Positions 1-9,055 of a stretch of 64,000 nt of DNA are shown here, in pieces. Below the pieces are notes generated by a model. That model ran no database searches. It was not told the DNA's origin and saw only the letters and a program-made list of their open reading frames with translations. Origin of the DNA: an uncultured Desulfovibrio sp. (GTDB taxonomy: Bacteria; Desulfobacterota; Desulfovibrionia; Desulfovibrionales; Desulfovibrionaceae). The position numbers and the translations under genes were made by a program. The stretch's first letter is position 1, and every line of letters starts with the position of its first letter. The stretch covers positions 95,878-159,877 of the forward strand of contig URBN01000003.1 in the NCBI GenBank assembly GCA_900546145.1, read 5' to 3'.

Positions 1-2
1 TC

Positions 3-779
3 GGCATAGGAGCCAGAATGGGCAGAATGCGCTTTTATCCCCGCGCCGGACAGTGCACGGTCTCGGGCACAGAGCCCGCGGCCCGCATTCTTTCCCGCTG
101 CGGTCTTACAGTGGAATCCCGCATGGAGGACGGACTTCCCGCCGAAGGAAAGCCCTGCCTTCTTTCCTGCACGGGCAGGGCAGACGATCTGCACAGGGCC
201 TGGAAAATCGCCCAGAACGTGCTCGAATACATGTGCGGCATCGCCACAAGGGCGCGGGACATGGTCAGCGCCGCCCGCAGGGGCAGGCCGGATATCGCCG
301 TGGCCGCCACGCGCAAGAATTTCCCCGGCGCCAAGCTCCTGAGCCTCGCGGCCGCCACGGACGGCGGCTGCATCGTACACAGGGCCGGTCTTTCGGAAAG
401 CCTTCTCTTCTTTGACCGCCACATCGCCTTCCTCGACAGTGAGGACAGGCTGGAAACCTTCGCCCGCCTCCTTCCCTCCATACGCCGGGCCGCGCCGGAA
501 AAGCGCGTCATCTGCGAGGCGGACAGCGTGGAAACGGCCCTCCGCTTCGCCCGCGCCGGTGCGGACGGCGTGCAGCTCGACAAGTTCAGCCCCGCAGATC
601 TCGCGCGCACGGTGAACGCCCTGCGCGCCGTCAGTCCGAATCTTCTCGTTCTGGCCGCGGGCGGCATCAATGCCGGCAACGCGGAAGAGATGGCCGCTGC
701 CGGCCCCGACGTGCTCGTGACGAGCTGGATCTATTCCGGCAGGCCCCAGGACATCCGCGTCACCATGGAAACACTCTAA
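3..779 (+). CDS. modD: ModD-like pyrophosphorylase (5' end outside the window)
   Basis: This is the C-terminal part of a quinolinate-phosphoribosyltransferase-fold protein of the ModD type. The family resembles NadC and is usually found near molybdate transport genes; its exact substrate is not established. Visible family signatures are GRMRFYPR near the start, the block ATRKNFPGAKLLSL, the segment HRAGLSESLLFFDRH, and a C-terminal barrel with ADGVQLDKF and LAAGGINAGNAEE. The frame is open to the window edge and homologues carry roughly 40 more residues before GRM, so the ATG at 18 is probably internal. A NadC paralogue is the main alternative. The molybdate genes that would support ModD would lie upstream and cannot be seen. 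Confidence 0.8.
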   Translation, partial: GIGARMGRMRFYPRAGQCTVSGTEPAARILSRCGLTVESRMEDGLPAEGKPCLLSCTGRADDLHRAWKIAQNVLEYMCGIATRARDMVSAARRGRPDIAVAATRKNFPGAKLLSLAAATDGGCIVHRAGLSESLLFFDRHIAFLDSEDRLETFARLLPSIRRAAPEKRVICEADSVETALRFARAGADGVQLDKFSPADLARTVNALRAVSPNLLVLAAGGINAGNAEEMAAAGPDVLVTSWIYSGRPQDIRVTMETL

Positions 780-802
780 CAGCTTTCGGAAACAGACAGT
801 CT

Positions 803-1489
803 ATGATGGATTTCCTGCATGACAGCAGCTTCGCCCAGTCGGTCAGCCGCTTCGCCGTTGTCTTCATCCCCGCCTATCTGGGCATCATTCTCCACGAGGT
901 CGGACACGGCTGGGCGGCCCTCAGGGAGGGCGACCCCACAGCGAAGTTCATGGGACGCCTCACCATCAATCCCATCCCGCACATCGACGTGCTCGGACTC
1001 GTGGTCTTCATTGTCACGAGCATCAGCGGCGGCTTCGTGTTCGGCTGGGCAAAGCCCGTCCCCATTGACCCGCGCAACTTCCGCAATCCGCGCAGGGGCC
1101 TGCTTACCGTCTCTCTGGCCGGACCGGGCACCAACATCATCCTGGCCGTGCTGTTCGCCTGCCTCCTGAAAATCCTGCTTCTCGTCGACCCCTCCATTGT
1201 TCTCATGGCCACGCCCACAGAGACCTTCGTGGTACGCGCGCTTCTCGCCGGTGTCTCGATCAACCTCTGCCTCGCCTTCTTCAATCTGCTCCCCATCCCG
1301 CCTCTGGACGGAAGCAAGGTGTTGGCCTACTTTCTCCCTGCGCGCTGCGCGTATTCCTATCTTTCCATTGAGCGCTACGGTTTTCTCATTCTCATGCTGC
1401 TCATCGTAACCCGCGTTCTGGACATGGTGCTCGGTCCCCTCCTGAACGGAAGCTACGGGCTCCTGCTGAGAATCCTGGACATTATCTAA
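803..1489 (+). CDS. Site-2 protease family (M50) membrane metalloprotease
   Basis: A polytopic membrane protein of 228 residues. The zinc motif HEVGH lies in the first membrane segment (about residues 31-35), and the second M50 motif is NLLPIPPLDG near residue 165, where the Asp is the third zinc ligand. These identify a compact site-2 protease without a PDZ domain, the short type common in Desulfovibrio next to trpS. Two ATG codons are adjacent (803 and 806) and the first was kept. trpS starts about 20 bases downstream, so the two are probably co-transcribed. The substrate is unknown; family members cleave transmembrane proteins within the membrane. Confidence 0.85.
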   Translation: MMDFLHDSSFAQSVSRFAVVFIPAYLGIILHEVGHGWAALREGDPTAKFMGRLTINPIPHIDVLGLVVFIVTSISGGFVFGWAKPVPIDPRNFRNPRRGLLTVSLAGPGTNIILAVLFACLLKILLLVDPSIVLMATPTETFVVRALLAGVSINLCLAFFNLLPIPPLDGSKVLAYFLPARCAYSYLSIERYGFLILMLLIVTRVLDMVLGPLLNGSYGLLLRILDII

Positions 1490-1509
1490 TCTTCAAAGGA
1501 ACACTTTCC

Positions 1510-2493
1510 ATGAGTACTGAAATTCGCACTGCTTCGGGCATGCGCCCCACCGGTCCCCTCCATCTCGGACATTATTTCGGCGTCCTCAAGAACTGGGTGG
1601 ACCTCCAGGACAAGCTGAGAGCTTTCTTCTTCGTGGCTGACTGGCACGCGCTCACCACGGACTTCAACAGAACCGAGGCGCTCCGGGAAAACACCATCGA
1701 AATGGTCAAGGACTGGATCGGCTCCGGTCTCGATCCCGAAAAATGCACCATTTTCCGCCAGTCCGACCTCAAGGAGCACGCCGAGCTTTCTCTCCTGCTT
1801 TCCATGATCACGCCTGTTTCCTGGGTGGAGCGCAATCCCACCTACAAGGAACAGCAGCAGCAAATCACCACAAAGGATCTGAGCTGCACCGGATTCCTGT
1901 GCTACCCCATCCTCATGGCCGCCGACATTCTCATGTACAAACCCCAGGGCGTGCCGGTCGGTGAGGATCAGCTGCCCCACATGGAGCTTACCCGCGAAAT
2001 CGCCCGCCGCTTCAACGGCCTCTACGGAGACTACTTCCCCGAGCCCCAGGCCATGCTCACCCCGGCCTGCAAGTGCCCCGGCCTCGACGGCCGCAAGATG
2101 TCCAAGAGCTACAACAACGGCATCTTCCTGCGCGACAGCTTCGCTGACATCGAGCCCAAAATCAAAACCATGTTCACCTATCCGCCGCGCGTCAAGAAAT
2201 CCGATCCCGGCGATCCCGATGCCTGCAACCTCTTCCCGTATCACAAGATCATGGCCACGCCCGAGGAACAGGCCGAGATCCGCGAGAACTGCAAAAACGC
2301 GAGCCTTGGCTGCGTACAGTGCAAGAAGATCTTCCTGAAGCACCTGCACGAGCTCCTCGATCCCCTGCAGGAGCGCCGCAGCAGGCTGACCGACGACGAT
2401 GTTCTGGGCATCCTCGAGGCCGGCAACGCCAAAGCCCGCGAATTCGCCGCCAAAACCATGGAAGACGTGCGCAGGCTCGTGAAAATCTACTAA
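1510..2493 (+). CDS. trpS: Tryptophan--tRNA ligase
   Basis: Class I aminoacyl-tRNA synthetase that charges tRNA-Trp with tryptophan in the cytoplasm. The HIGH-type motif is PTGPLHLGHYFG near residue 14, and the KMSKS loop is GRKMSKSYNN near residue 195. The length of 327 residues matches the family (about 330). An AAAGGA ribosome site precedes the ATG. The gene closely follows the site-2 protease gene and precedes ruvX, an arrangement consistent with one housekeeping transcript. No anomaly is seen. Confidence 0.97.
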   Translation: MSTEIRTASGMRPTGPLHLGHYFGVLKNWVDLQDKLRAFFFVADWHALTTDFNRTEALRENTIEMVKDWIGSGLDPEKCTIFRQSDLKEHAELSLLLSMITPVSWVERNPTYKEQQQQITTKDLSCTGFLCYPILMAADILMYKPQGVPVGEDQLPHMELTREIARRFNGLYGDYFPEPQAMLTPACKCPGLDGRKMSKSYNNGIFLRDSFADIEPKIKTMFTYPPRVKKSDPGDPDACNLFPYHKIMATPEEQAEIRENCKNASLGCVQCKKIFLKHLHELLDPLQERRSRLTDDDVLGILEAGNAKAREFAAKTMEDVRRLVKIY

Positions 2494-2547
2494 ACCGTTC
2501 CTTCCCCGCGCCCCGGCGCGGGGAAGGAAAAAGAGGGAGGCTTCCCC

Positions 2548-3006
2548 GTGAAACTCGTGGCTGTCGACTACGGGCTGGCCCGCACGGGCCTCGCCGCAAC
2601 GGATCCCGACGGCATTCTGGCCTATCCCCTGGAGACCATCCGCCTGGACAGCTTCCCGGACCGCAGGACCTTTCTCGACGCTCTGGCTGCCCGCATTCTG
2701 CGGGAGAAGCCGGACGCCGTGGTGGTGGGCCTGCCTCTTCTCGCGGACGGCTCGGACAGCCTGACCACGCGGCAGATCCGCAACTTCGTCAGGAAACTCC
2801 TGCACCGCCTTCCCTGCCCGGTCTATCTCATGGAAGAATTCCTGAGTTCGGAAGAAGCGGCGTGGGATCTCGAGGAAGCGGGTCTCAGGCGCAGCAGGCG
2901 CAAGGCCGTCCTCGATCAGCAGGCCGCCGTGCGCATCCTTGAATCCTACCTGCACTCTCCCTCAAGCGCCACGCTGGCGGAAGGGGACGGTTACCGCGCC
3001 GGATAA
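2548..3006 (+). CDS. ruvX: Putative pre-16S rRNA nuclease / Holliday junction resolvase-like protein
   Basis: A YqgF/RuvX family protein of 152 residues with an RNase H-like fold. The N-terminal signature VAVDYGLARTGLA carries the first metal-binding Asp, and the middle block VVVGLPLLADGS is also typical. The family is implicated in maturation of the 16S rRNA 5' end and was earlier named as a Holliday junction resolvase. The start is a GTG preceded by a strong GGGAGG site, which decides this start. mltG follows after 36 bases, so the two are likely co-transcribed. Confidence 0.9.
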   Translation: MKLVAVDYGLARTGLAATDPDGILAYPLETIRLDSFPDRRTFLDALAARILREKPDAVVVGLPLLADGSDSLTTRQIRNFVRKLLHRLPCPVYLMEEFLSSEEAAWDLEEAGLRRSRRKAVLDQQAAVRILESYLHSPSSATLAEGDGYRAG

Positions 3007-3042
3007 GGGCGGGGGCAGCGGATCGCCCGGAGGTATCCTTAC

Positions 3043-4086
3043 ATGTGGAAATTTCTGCGGTCAGCGTTTCTGGTTCTCTTTCTCTGCGTCACAGCCGCGG
3101 GCCTCTGGTGCGGCTATGAAGCCTATACCTTCCTGAATGTCCCCCCCGAGACACCGGGCCAGGCCGTCTCCTTTGACGTAACGCCGGGGATGACCATTTC
3201 CCGTGCGGCCACGGCCCTGAAGGCAAAAAATGTCATCACCGATCCCTTCAGGTTCCGTCTTCTCGCGAGGTACCGCGAGGCAGGCGGTAAACTGAAGGCC
3301 GGACGCTTTCTCCTGAATACGGGCTGGACCCCGGATCAGGTTCTGAACGAACTCATCAGCGGCAAGCCCGTGCTGACCCGCGTCACCATCCCCGAGGGAC
3401 TCACATGGTGGCAGACAGCGGCCATTCTCGAGCAGGCAGGCCTCTGCACGGCAGGAGACTTCGCTGACGTCATCCGCGATCCCGAATTCCTCCGCCACTA
3501 CGGCATCCCCTTTGACACGGCCGAGGGCTTTCTCATGCCCGACACCTATCTCATCAAGACGCCTCTTGAAGGGGAAGTTCTGGGGAAGAAGCAGGCCTGG
3601 TCCGCAGCCGGCCGCATCGTCGACAACTTCTGGCGCCGGACCGGCCCCCTGTGGGGGAATCCCAGACCAGCCAGGGAAGCCATGCGGAACGCCGTCATTC
3701 TCGCCTCCATCGTTGAGAAAGAAACGGCCAGCCCCGATGAGCGCCCCCGCGTGGCCGGCCTCTATCAGAACCGCATGGACAGAGGCATGCTCCTGCAGGC
3801 CGATCCCACAGTGATCTACGGCCTCGGACCGGCCTTCTCCGGCAACCTCACCCGCGCGGACCTCAGCGACGACAAAAATCCGTACAACACGTACAGGCAT
3901 CCGGGCATGCCGCCGGGCCCCATCTGTTCTTTCGCGCTCTCGGCCCTCAGCGCGGCCCTGCATCCCGAAAAGCACGATTTTCTTTACATGGTGGCCATCA
4001 CGGACGGCGGGGCCCACGAGTTCAACACGAACCTCACCGACCACAACAGGGCCGTCCGCCGCTATTTGCAAAACCGTCAGAAATAG
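3043..4086 (+). CDS. mltG: Endolytic murein transglycosylase MltG
   Basis: Inner-membrane lytic transglycosylase of the YceG family, which cleaves nascent glycan strands and limits peptidoglycan chain length. One N-terminal membrane anchor is visible (about residues 5-27), followed by a LysM-like region and the catalytic domain. The catalytic Glu is expected in ASIVEKETASP, and the family blocks LQADPTVIYGLG and NPYNTYRHPGMPPGPI are intact. The length of 347 residues is normal. The ATG is preceded by GGAGG. It lies directly downstream of ruvX. Confidence 0.95.
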   Translation: MWKFLRSAFLVLFLCVTAAGLWCGYEAYTFLNVPPETPGQAVSFDVTPGMTISRAATALKAKNVITDPFRFRLLARYREAGGKLKAGRFLLNTGWTPDQVLNELISGKPVLTRVTIPEGLTWWQTAAILEQAGLCTAGDFADVIRDPEFLRHYGIPFDTAEGFLMPDTYLIKTPLEGEVLGKKQAWSAAGRIVDNFWRRTGPLWGNPRPAREAMRNAVILASIVEKETASPDERPRVAGLYQNRMDRGMLLQADPTVIYGLGPAFSGNLTRADLSDDKNPYNTYRHPGMPPGPICSFALSALSAALHPEKHDFLYMVAITDGGAHEFNTNLTDHNRAVRRYLQNRQK

Positions 4087-4167
4087 GCATAGTCAGACAG
4101 ACTGTGCATGGACTTAACCGGGGCTCCGGCCCCCTGCCCGACGGGCAGTTCCTTACTGGAGGATTCC

Positions 4168-4425
4168 GTGAAATACCTCATCGTCGAAGATTTTTCCGGT
4201 CAGCCGGTACCGTTCCTTTTCCCTCGCCGCGTGGATCACGCCGATATGTTTGAGCAGCTTCCCTACGGGAAGGTGCTTGCCGCCGGCTACGTTGAACATG
4301 GCCCGGACGGCTTCGTCTGCTACGGAGGCAACGCCGAGCTCGGCGTCAGAGCGCGCCCCCAGGAGGATCCGAAGATTATCGCCGAATCCCTCAGGGTGCG
4401 CCCGGACAAAAGCAAATTCGAATAA
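4168..4425 (+). CDS. Small conserved protein of unknown function
   Basis: An 85-residue soluble protein that I do not assign to a known family. The GTG at 4168 is preferred over the in-frame ATG at 4108 because GGAGG sits six bases before it, and the extra 20 residues of the longer form (rich in Ala, Pro and Gly) look like untranslated leader. The protein contains the stretch GKVLAAGYVEHGPDGFVCYG and a basic C-terminus with RVRPDKSKFE. It follows mltG by about 80 bases and is followed by a strong terminator, so it probably ends this transcript. Confidence 0.65.
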   Translation: MKYLIVEDFSGQPVPFLFPRRVDHADMFEQLPYGKVLAAGYVEHGPDGFVCYGGNAELGVRARPQEDPKIIAESLRVRPDKSKFE

Positions 4426-4495
4426 CGCCGCGCTGTCCCTGCGGTAAGGGCCTCCCTTGCCGCCACTATGCTGAAGACAGCCGCCTGATTTACGG

Positions 4496-4535
4496 AAAGC
4501 CCCGGTGAAGCCATACCTCCCCGGGGCTTTTCTCT
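4496..4535 (+). terminator. Rho-independent terminator
   Basis: A ten-base stem AAAGCCCCGG pairs with CCGGGGCTTT across a 15-base loop, and a T-rich tail follows. It lies downstream of the small gene at 4168-4425 and closes the transcript that includes ruvX and mltG. Confidence 0.8.
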
Positions 4536-4572
4536 GTCCCGGGAAAGATGCCTTCCTGCGTTTCCCGCAGCA

Positions 4573-4610
4573 CAAAAAAAGGGCTCCGGAGTGAAACACT
4601 CCGAAGCCCG
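4573..4610 (-). terminator. Rho-independent terminator (minus strand)
   Basis: Read on the minus strand, GGGCTTCGGAGTG pairs with CACTCCGGAGCCC around a TTT loop, with one mismatch, and is followed by seven T residues. It lies just past the stop codon of the minus-strand membrane-protein gene ending at 4627. Confidence 0.85.
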
Positions 4611-4626
4611 GAAAAACACCGCTGTG

Positions 4627-5586
4627 CTAGGCGCCCTGTCCGGCGTCAGCTCCCGCGGGAGCCGGCCCTGTGGATTTGTCCGCGGCCTTCTCCCCGTCCC
4701 CGGCGGAATCCTTTTCCGGACCGCCGCTTCCGACAATGCTGCTTTCGTCCACATCGACCACGTCATCGGATCCGGCTCCGCCATCAGGCTTCGTGCCGTC
4801 ACCGGACGGCGGAAGCGACGGAGGCATTTTGCCGCTCTCTATGGGGACGACGCGGCCGTCCTGCAGTTTGAGCGGCTCGGAGCCCTTGGAGGCAATGATG
4901 ATGCCCGTGGTTTCCAGCACCTTCATTCTGTAGGCGTATTCCTGCATCATACGGCGGTGCCGGCTGAGAAAATAGAGCCTCGCGATATAGCAGATCACCA
5001 GGAACGCGGCGATGCAGCCCAGAATCCAGGGAATGTAGCCGGACAGCACCTTGCCGACACTGCCGAGCGCGCCCATGGCGCTGTCCAGGAAAAAGAGACA
5101 GGCGCCAATGACGAGGAGACCGAGCAGGATGACCACCGTGGGCGCGTGGCTCATGATATTGTAAAAACGCTGGACGCGCTCCGGCACTTCGCCGGCGTCC
5201 CCGCCTCCTCCTTTTGCCCCTCCGCCGTTCACGGCATCAAGGGACCGGGAGAAGAACTGCCCCGACAGATGAAGGATAAGCATCAGGCCCACAGGGGAGA
5301 GCAGGGCGCCTATGAGCCAGCCCACCCAGGGGAAGTTCGCCATGCGCGTGCCGTCAGGTCCCATGGTGGGATGGGCGACACCATAAAAGAAGGCCACACA
5401 GCCGACAATGAGTTCCAGAAAAGCCACAGCTATGAGATAATAAACCACTATCTCCCTGTTCTGGCCTTCGTACCAGTTCTGACGAAGCTTCCGGCCAAAG
5501 GTCTTTCTGCCATCGTCCTTCTTCGTATTTCCTCCGGCTCCGCCGGTCTTTTGCGTTCTGGTATTTTTGGTATCCTTGGTATCCAT
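4627..5586 (-). CDS. Multi-pass membrane protein of unknown function
   Basis: A 319-residue protein that I do not recognise by family. It has a charged Lys/Thr-rich N-terminus (residues 1-40), then about four hydrophobic segments: VVYYLIAVAFLELIVGCVAF, the segment around WLIGALLSPVGLMLIL, VVILLGLLVIGACLFFL, and one around GCIAAFLVICYIARLYFL. A Gly-rich linker (NGGGAKGGGGDAG) lies between the second and third. The last 70 residues are an acidic, Gly/Asp/Pro-rich tail that looks disordered. It is transcribed divergently from the epimerase gene and has its own terminator, so it is probably monocistronic. Confidence 0.7.
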   Translation of the reverse strand: MDTKDTKNTRTQKTGGAGGNTKKDDGRKTFGRKLRQNWYEGQNREIVVYYLIAVAFLELIVGCVAFFYGVAHPTMGPDGTRMANFPWVGWLIGALLSPVGLMLILHLSGQFFSRSLDAVNGGGAKGGGGDAGEVPERVQRFYNIMSHAPTVVILLGLLVIGACLFFLDSAMGALGSVGKVLSGYIPWILGCIAAFLVICYIARLYFLSRHRRMMQEYAYRMKVLETTGIIIASKGSEPLKLQDGRVVPIESGKMPPSLPPSGDGTKPDGGAGSDDVVDVDESSIVGSGGPEKDSAGDGEKAADKSTGPAPAGADAGQGA

Positions 5587-5819
5587 AATAATCCGGTATC
5601 TCCGCCACTGAAAAATCTCTGTAAATCAGGGATCTAGGCAGCGGGAATACGCGCCTGCCCCTTGTTCAGATCCCGCCTTTATAGCGTTTTCCCTCTCTTC
5701 TTTGCAAGTCCTCTTCCCGGCGCGGAAGCGGCGGGGAACGCCCGCCGCGGTCCATTTCTCCGGCCCTTGCGCGCTCCTCTCTCTTGGCCTATTTTTCCCG
5801 GATAAAAAAGGAGATATTC

Positions 5820-6845
5820 ATGCACATTCTGATCTCCGGTGTCGCGGGCTTTATCGGCTTTCACCTTGCAAAACGCCTCCTTGCAGAGGGGCACCGGGTG
5901 ACCGGCCTCGACAATCTGAACGACTACTACAGCGTCCAGCTCAAGAGGGACCGTCTGGCCCAGCTGAAGAACGATACGGACTTCTCCTTCATCAAAACCG
6001 ATCTCGCCGACGCGGCGACCCTGGAACGGCTTTTCAGTGACGGCCACTTCACCCATGTGGTGAACCTGGCTGCCCAGGCCGGCGTCCGCTACAGCATTCA
6101 GAATCCCCAGGCCTATGTTTCCTCAAACCTCGTCGGATTCGCCAATCTCCTCGAATGCTGCAGACAGCATCCGGTGAAGCACCTCGTCTACGCGTCGTCT
6201 TCCTCTGTCTACGGCCTGAACGCATCGCTTCCCTATTCCCCGCACAGCGGAGCCGATCATCCTGTCAGCCTCTATGCCGCCACCAAACGCAGCAACGAGC
6301 TTCTGGCTCACGCCTACAGCTCCCTCTATGCCATCCCCTCGACAGGCCTGCGTTTCTTTACGGTCTACGGCCCGTGGGGACGTCCTGACATGGCCCTGCA
6401 CCTCTTCGCCACGGCCATTCTCCACAACAAACCCATCAGGGTCTTCAACGGGGGCAGAATGCACAGGGACTTCACCTACATCGACGACATCGTGGAAGTC
6501 ATGGCGCGCATCCTGCCCCTGCCTCCCAGGGCCGACCCTCTCTGGGACGCGAAAACAGCCGATCCGGCCTCCAGCTCGGCTCCCTGGCGCATCCTCAACG
6601 TAGGCAACAGCCACTCCGTGGAACTCTCCGAATTCATCAGAACCATCGAAGAGGTCATGGGCAGAAGGGCTGAAAAAATTTATCTGCCCATGCAGGCCGG
6701 CGATGTCACGGCCACCTGGGCCGATGCCGGCGATCAGGCCAAACTTACGCACTTCATGCCCCATACGCCACTCAGGGAAGGCATACAGAAGTTCTACGAC
6801 TGGTTCTCTGACTACTACAAAAATTCCGATCCTTCCGAGCGCTAA
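5820..6845 (+). CDS. NAD-dependent epimerase, UDP-glucuronate 4-epimerase type
   Basis: A 341-residue short-chain dehydrogenase/reductase of the extended nucleotide-sugar epimerase group. It has the Rossmann motif GVAGFIGFHLAKRL at the N-terminus, the segment LDNLNDYYSVQLKRDRL typical of UDP-glucuronate 4-epimerases, and the catalytic YAATK with the preceding SSSSVYG. It probably supplies UDP-galacturonate or a related sugar for surface polysaccharide. The ATG at 5820 is preferred over the upstream ATG at 5784 because AAGGAG lies seven bases before it and the Rossmann fold starts immediately after. The U32 gene follows after 19 bases. Confidence 0.88.
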   Translation: MHILISGVAGFIGFHLAKRLLAEGHRVTGLDNLNDYYSVQLKRDRLAQLKNDTDFSFIKTDLADAATLERLFSDGHFTHVVNLAAQAGVRYSIQNPQAYVSSNLVGFANLLECCRQHPVKHLVYASSSSVYGLNASLPYSPHSGADHPVSLYAATKRSNELLAHAYSSLYAIPSTGLRFFTVYGPWGRPDMALHLFATAILHNKPIRVFNGGRMHRDFTYIDDIVEVMARILPLPPRADPLWDAKTADPASSSAPWRILNVGNSHSVELSEFIRTIEEVMGRRAEKIYLPMQAGDVTATWADAGDQAKLTHFMPHTPLREGIQKFYDWFSDYYKNSDPSER

Positions 6846-6864
6846 CAGGCGCCAGGGACAGCAC

Positions 6865-9045
6865 ATGAGCAGAATACAGATACCCGAACCCACCCCCGAA
6901 CACCCCGAAATCCTGGCTCCCGCCGGCGACGTTTCCTGTTTCCTCGCCGCCCTCGCGGCCGGAGCTGACAATATCTACCTTGGCCTCAAGCAGTTTTCCG
7001 CGCGCATGCAGGCTGAAAACTTCAGCCTCACCGAGCTCTCACGGCTCACGGATCTCGCCCATGAGTCGGACTGCCGGGTCACCGTGGCCATGAACACGCT
7101 CATCAAGCCCGCTGAAACCGACGCCGCCTACAGGCTCATCAGCCGCCTCGAGAACCAGGTCGGCATCGACGGCCTCATTATCCAGGATATCGCCCTCGTC
7201 GATATCGCCCGTCAGGCGGGGTATACAGGCTCCATCACGCTGTCCACTCTCGCCAATCTCACACACCCCGCGTCGCTTCTGGAGGCCAAACGCCTCGGCG
7301 CTGACCGCGTAGTTCTGCCCCGCGAACTCTCCATCGATGAAATCCATCAGATGAGCGATGCCTGCCCCGACGGCGTGGTGCTCGAATGCTTCATCCACGG
7401 CGCCCTGTGCTACTGCGTCTCCGGACGCTGCTACTGGTCCAGCTACATGGGCGGCAAGAGCGGCCTGAGGGGCCGCTGCGTGCAGCCCTGCCGCCGCGTC
7501 TACCAGCAGGGCGGCAATACCGTTCAGACGCTTTTCCAGAAGGGGCAGGAAGCCCCGCGCGGCGGAGATCAGCAGGGCCGCGGCAGGTTCGCGGAAAAAG
7601 CCCGCTCCGGCAGGCCGCGCATTCCCGGTGACCGCATGAGCGGCACCGGTGACGGACGCCGTCTCCGTCCGGGGGGACGCTTCCAGACAGGGCGCTATTT
7701 CTCCTGTCAGGATCTCTCCATGGACGTGCTCGTCAAAACCCTTACGGGCATTCCCCATCTTGTCTCCTGGAAAATCGAAGGCCGCAAGAAGGGACCGCAT
7801 TACGTCTACCACACGGTCACGGCCTACCGCATTCTCCGCGACAATCCGGGCGATCCCGAAGCCAAAAAGACGGCCGAGGGCATCCTGCAGATGGCTCTCG
7901 GAAGGCCCAATACCCGCGCCCGCTTCCTGCCGCAGCACACAGCCGTGCCTGTGGATCCCTCAGGGCAGACCAGCTCCGGCCTGCTCGTGGGCAAGATCGG
8001 CATCGACAGGCAGGGAGCGCCCTTCATCAAGCCGTTCATCCCGCTCCTCCCGAAGGACTACCTGCGCGTCGGCGTGGAGGACGAAAACTGGCACACCACG
8101 CTTCCCGTCACCCGTTTCACGCCCAAGGGCGGCACGCTCCTCCTCCGCATTCCCAGACACAAGACCCCAAAGGCGGGCGTCTGTGTCTACCTCATTGACC
8201 GGCGCGAAAAGGAACTCACGCAGATTCTCAACGAATGGCAGACCCGCCTCGAGTGCATGCCCGAACGGACTACCGAAAACGTGACCTCACGGCCGAACCG
8301 TGTCATTCCCTGCCGGTTCACGCGCCTTCCCGACATGGTCGTTCACGCGAGTCTTCCCCAGGGCAAGGAAACGCGCGGCGCCCGCAAATTTCTCTCCTGC
8401 CTCTGGGTTTCTTCCAAATCAGCCGCCATTTCCCACACTGTCATCAACCGCTTCGGCTGGTGGCTGCCGCCTGTCATCTGGCCTGATGAGGAAGATCAGT
8501 TCAGGCGCCTCGTCCTGAACCTGTGGCGGGACGGCGCCCGCTTCTTCGTCCTTAACTCCCCCTGGCAGGTCGGACTCTTCACCACTGAGATGCTGGACGA
8601 CGAAAAGGCCGCCTTCACGGCCGGCCCCTTCTGCAACATTTCCAATCCGGCTACCGTCAATGTGCTGAAGGACATGGGCTTCACGGCAGCCATTGTCTCT
8701 CCCGAGCTCGGCTCCCGTGACTTCCTCGAGCTTCCCCGGCTGAGCCCGCTGCCTCTTGGCATGGTGCTGGCCGGCTGCTGGCCCGTCGGCATGAGCCGCT
8801 ACGGCACACTCGGCGTGCGCCTCAACGAACCCTTCATGAGCCCCAAGCACGAGGCTTTCTGGGCCAGACAGTACGGCGAGAACACCTGGATTTACCCGGC
8901 CTGGCAGCTCAACCTGAGCGCGCACAAGGCGGAACTCGAAAAAGCCGGTTACAGCTTCTTCGTTTCCATGCAGGAAAACATCCCGGCCTCCCTGCCGCCC
9001 GTGCACAGGCCCGGCCTCTTCAACTGGGACAACTCGCTCATGTAG
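6865..9045 (+). CDS. U32 family protein (RlhA/TrhP-like RNA hydroxylation factor)
   Basis: A 726-residue member of the U32 family, historically called collagenase-like peptidases. Some members (TrhP, RlhA) are now linked to tRNA or rRNA hydroxylation. The N-terminal block PEILAPAGDVSCFLAALAAGAD and the cysteine cluster around HGALCYCVSGRCYWSS and GRCVQPCRR are diagnostic. The start at 6865 removes 54 residues of shadow sequence that overlaps the epimerase gene. Residues of about 215-270 form an Arg/Gly-rich stretch between the cysteine cluster and GRYFSCQDL that looks like an insertion. The C-terminal third is less conserved. Which RNA is modified cannot be told from the sequence. Confidence 0.85.
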   Translation: MSRIQIPEPTPEHPEILAPAGDVSCFLAALAAGADNIYLGLKQFSARMQAENFSLTELSRLTDLAHESDCRVTVAMNTLIKPAETDAAYRLISRLENQVGIDGLIIQDIALVDIARQAGYTGSITLSTLANLTHPASLLEAKRLGADRVVLPRELSIDEIHQMSDACPDGVVLECFIHGALCYCVSGRCYWSSYMGGKSGLRGRCVQPCRRVYQQGGNTVQTLFQKGQEAPRGGDQQGRGRFAEKARSGRPRIPGDRMSGTGDGRRLRPGGRFQTGRYFSCQDLSMDVLVKTLTGIPHLVSWKIEGRKKGPHYVYHTVTAYRILRDNPGDPEAKKTAEGILQMALGRPNTRARFLPQHTAVPVDPSGQTSSGLLVGKIGIDRQGAPFIKPFIPLLPKDYLRVGVEDENWHTTLPVTRFTPKGGTLLLRIPRHKTPKAGVCVYLIDRREKELTQILNEWQTRLECMPERTTENVTSRPNRVIPCRFTRLPDMVVHASLPQGKETRGARKFLSCLWVSSKSAAISHTVINRFGWWLPPVIWPDEEDQFRRLVLNLWRDGARFFVLNSPWQVGLFTTEMLDDEKAAFTAGPFCNISNPATVNVLKDMGFTAAIVSPELGSRDFLELPRLSPLPLGMVLAGCWPVGMSRYGTLGVRLNEPFMSPKHEAFWARQYGENTWIYPAWQLNLSAHKAELEKAGYSFFVSMQENIPASLPPVHRPGLFNWDNSLM

Positions 9046-9055
9046 GCCCCTGCCC

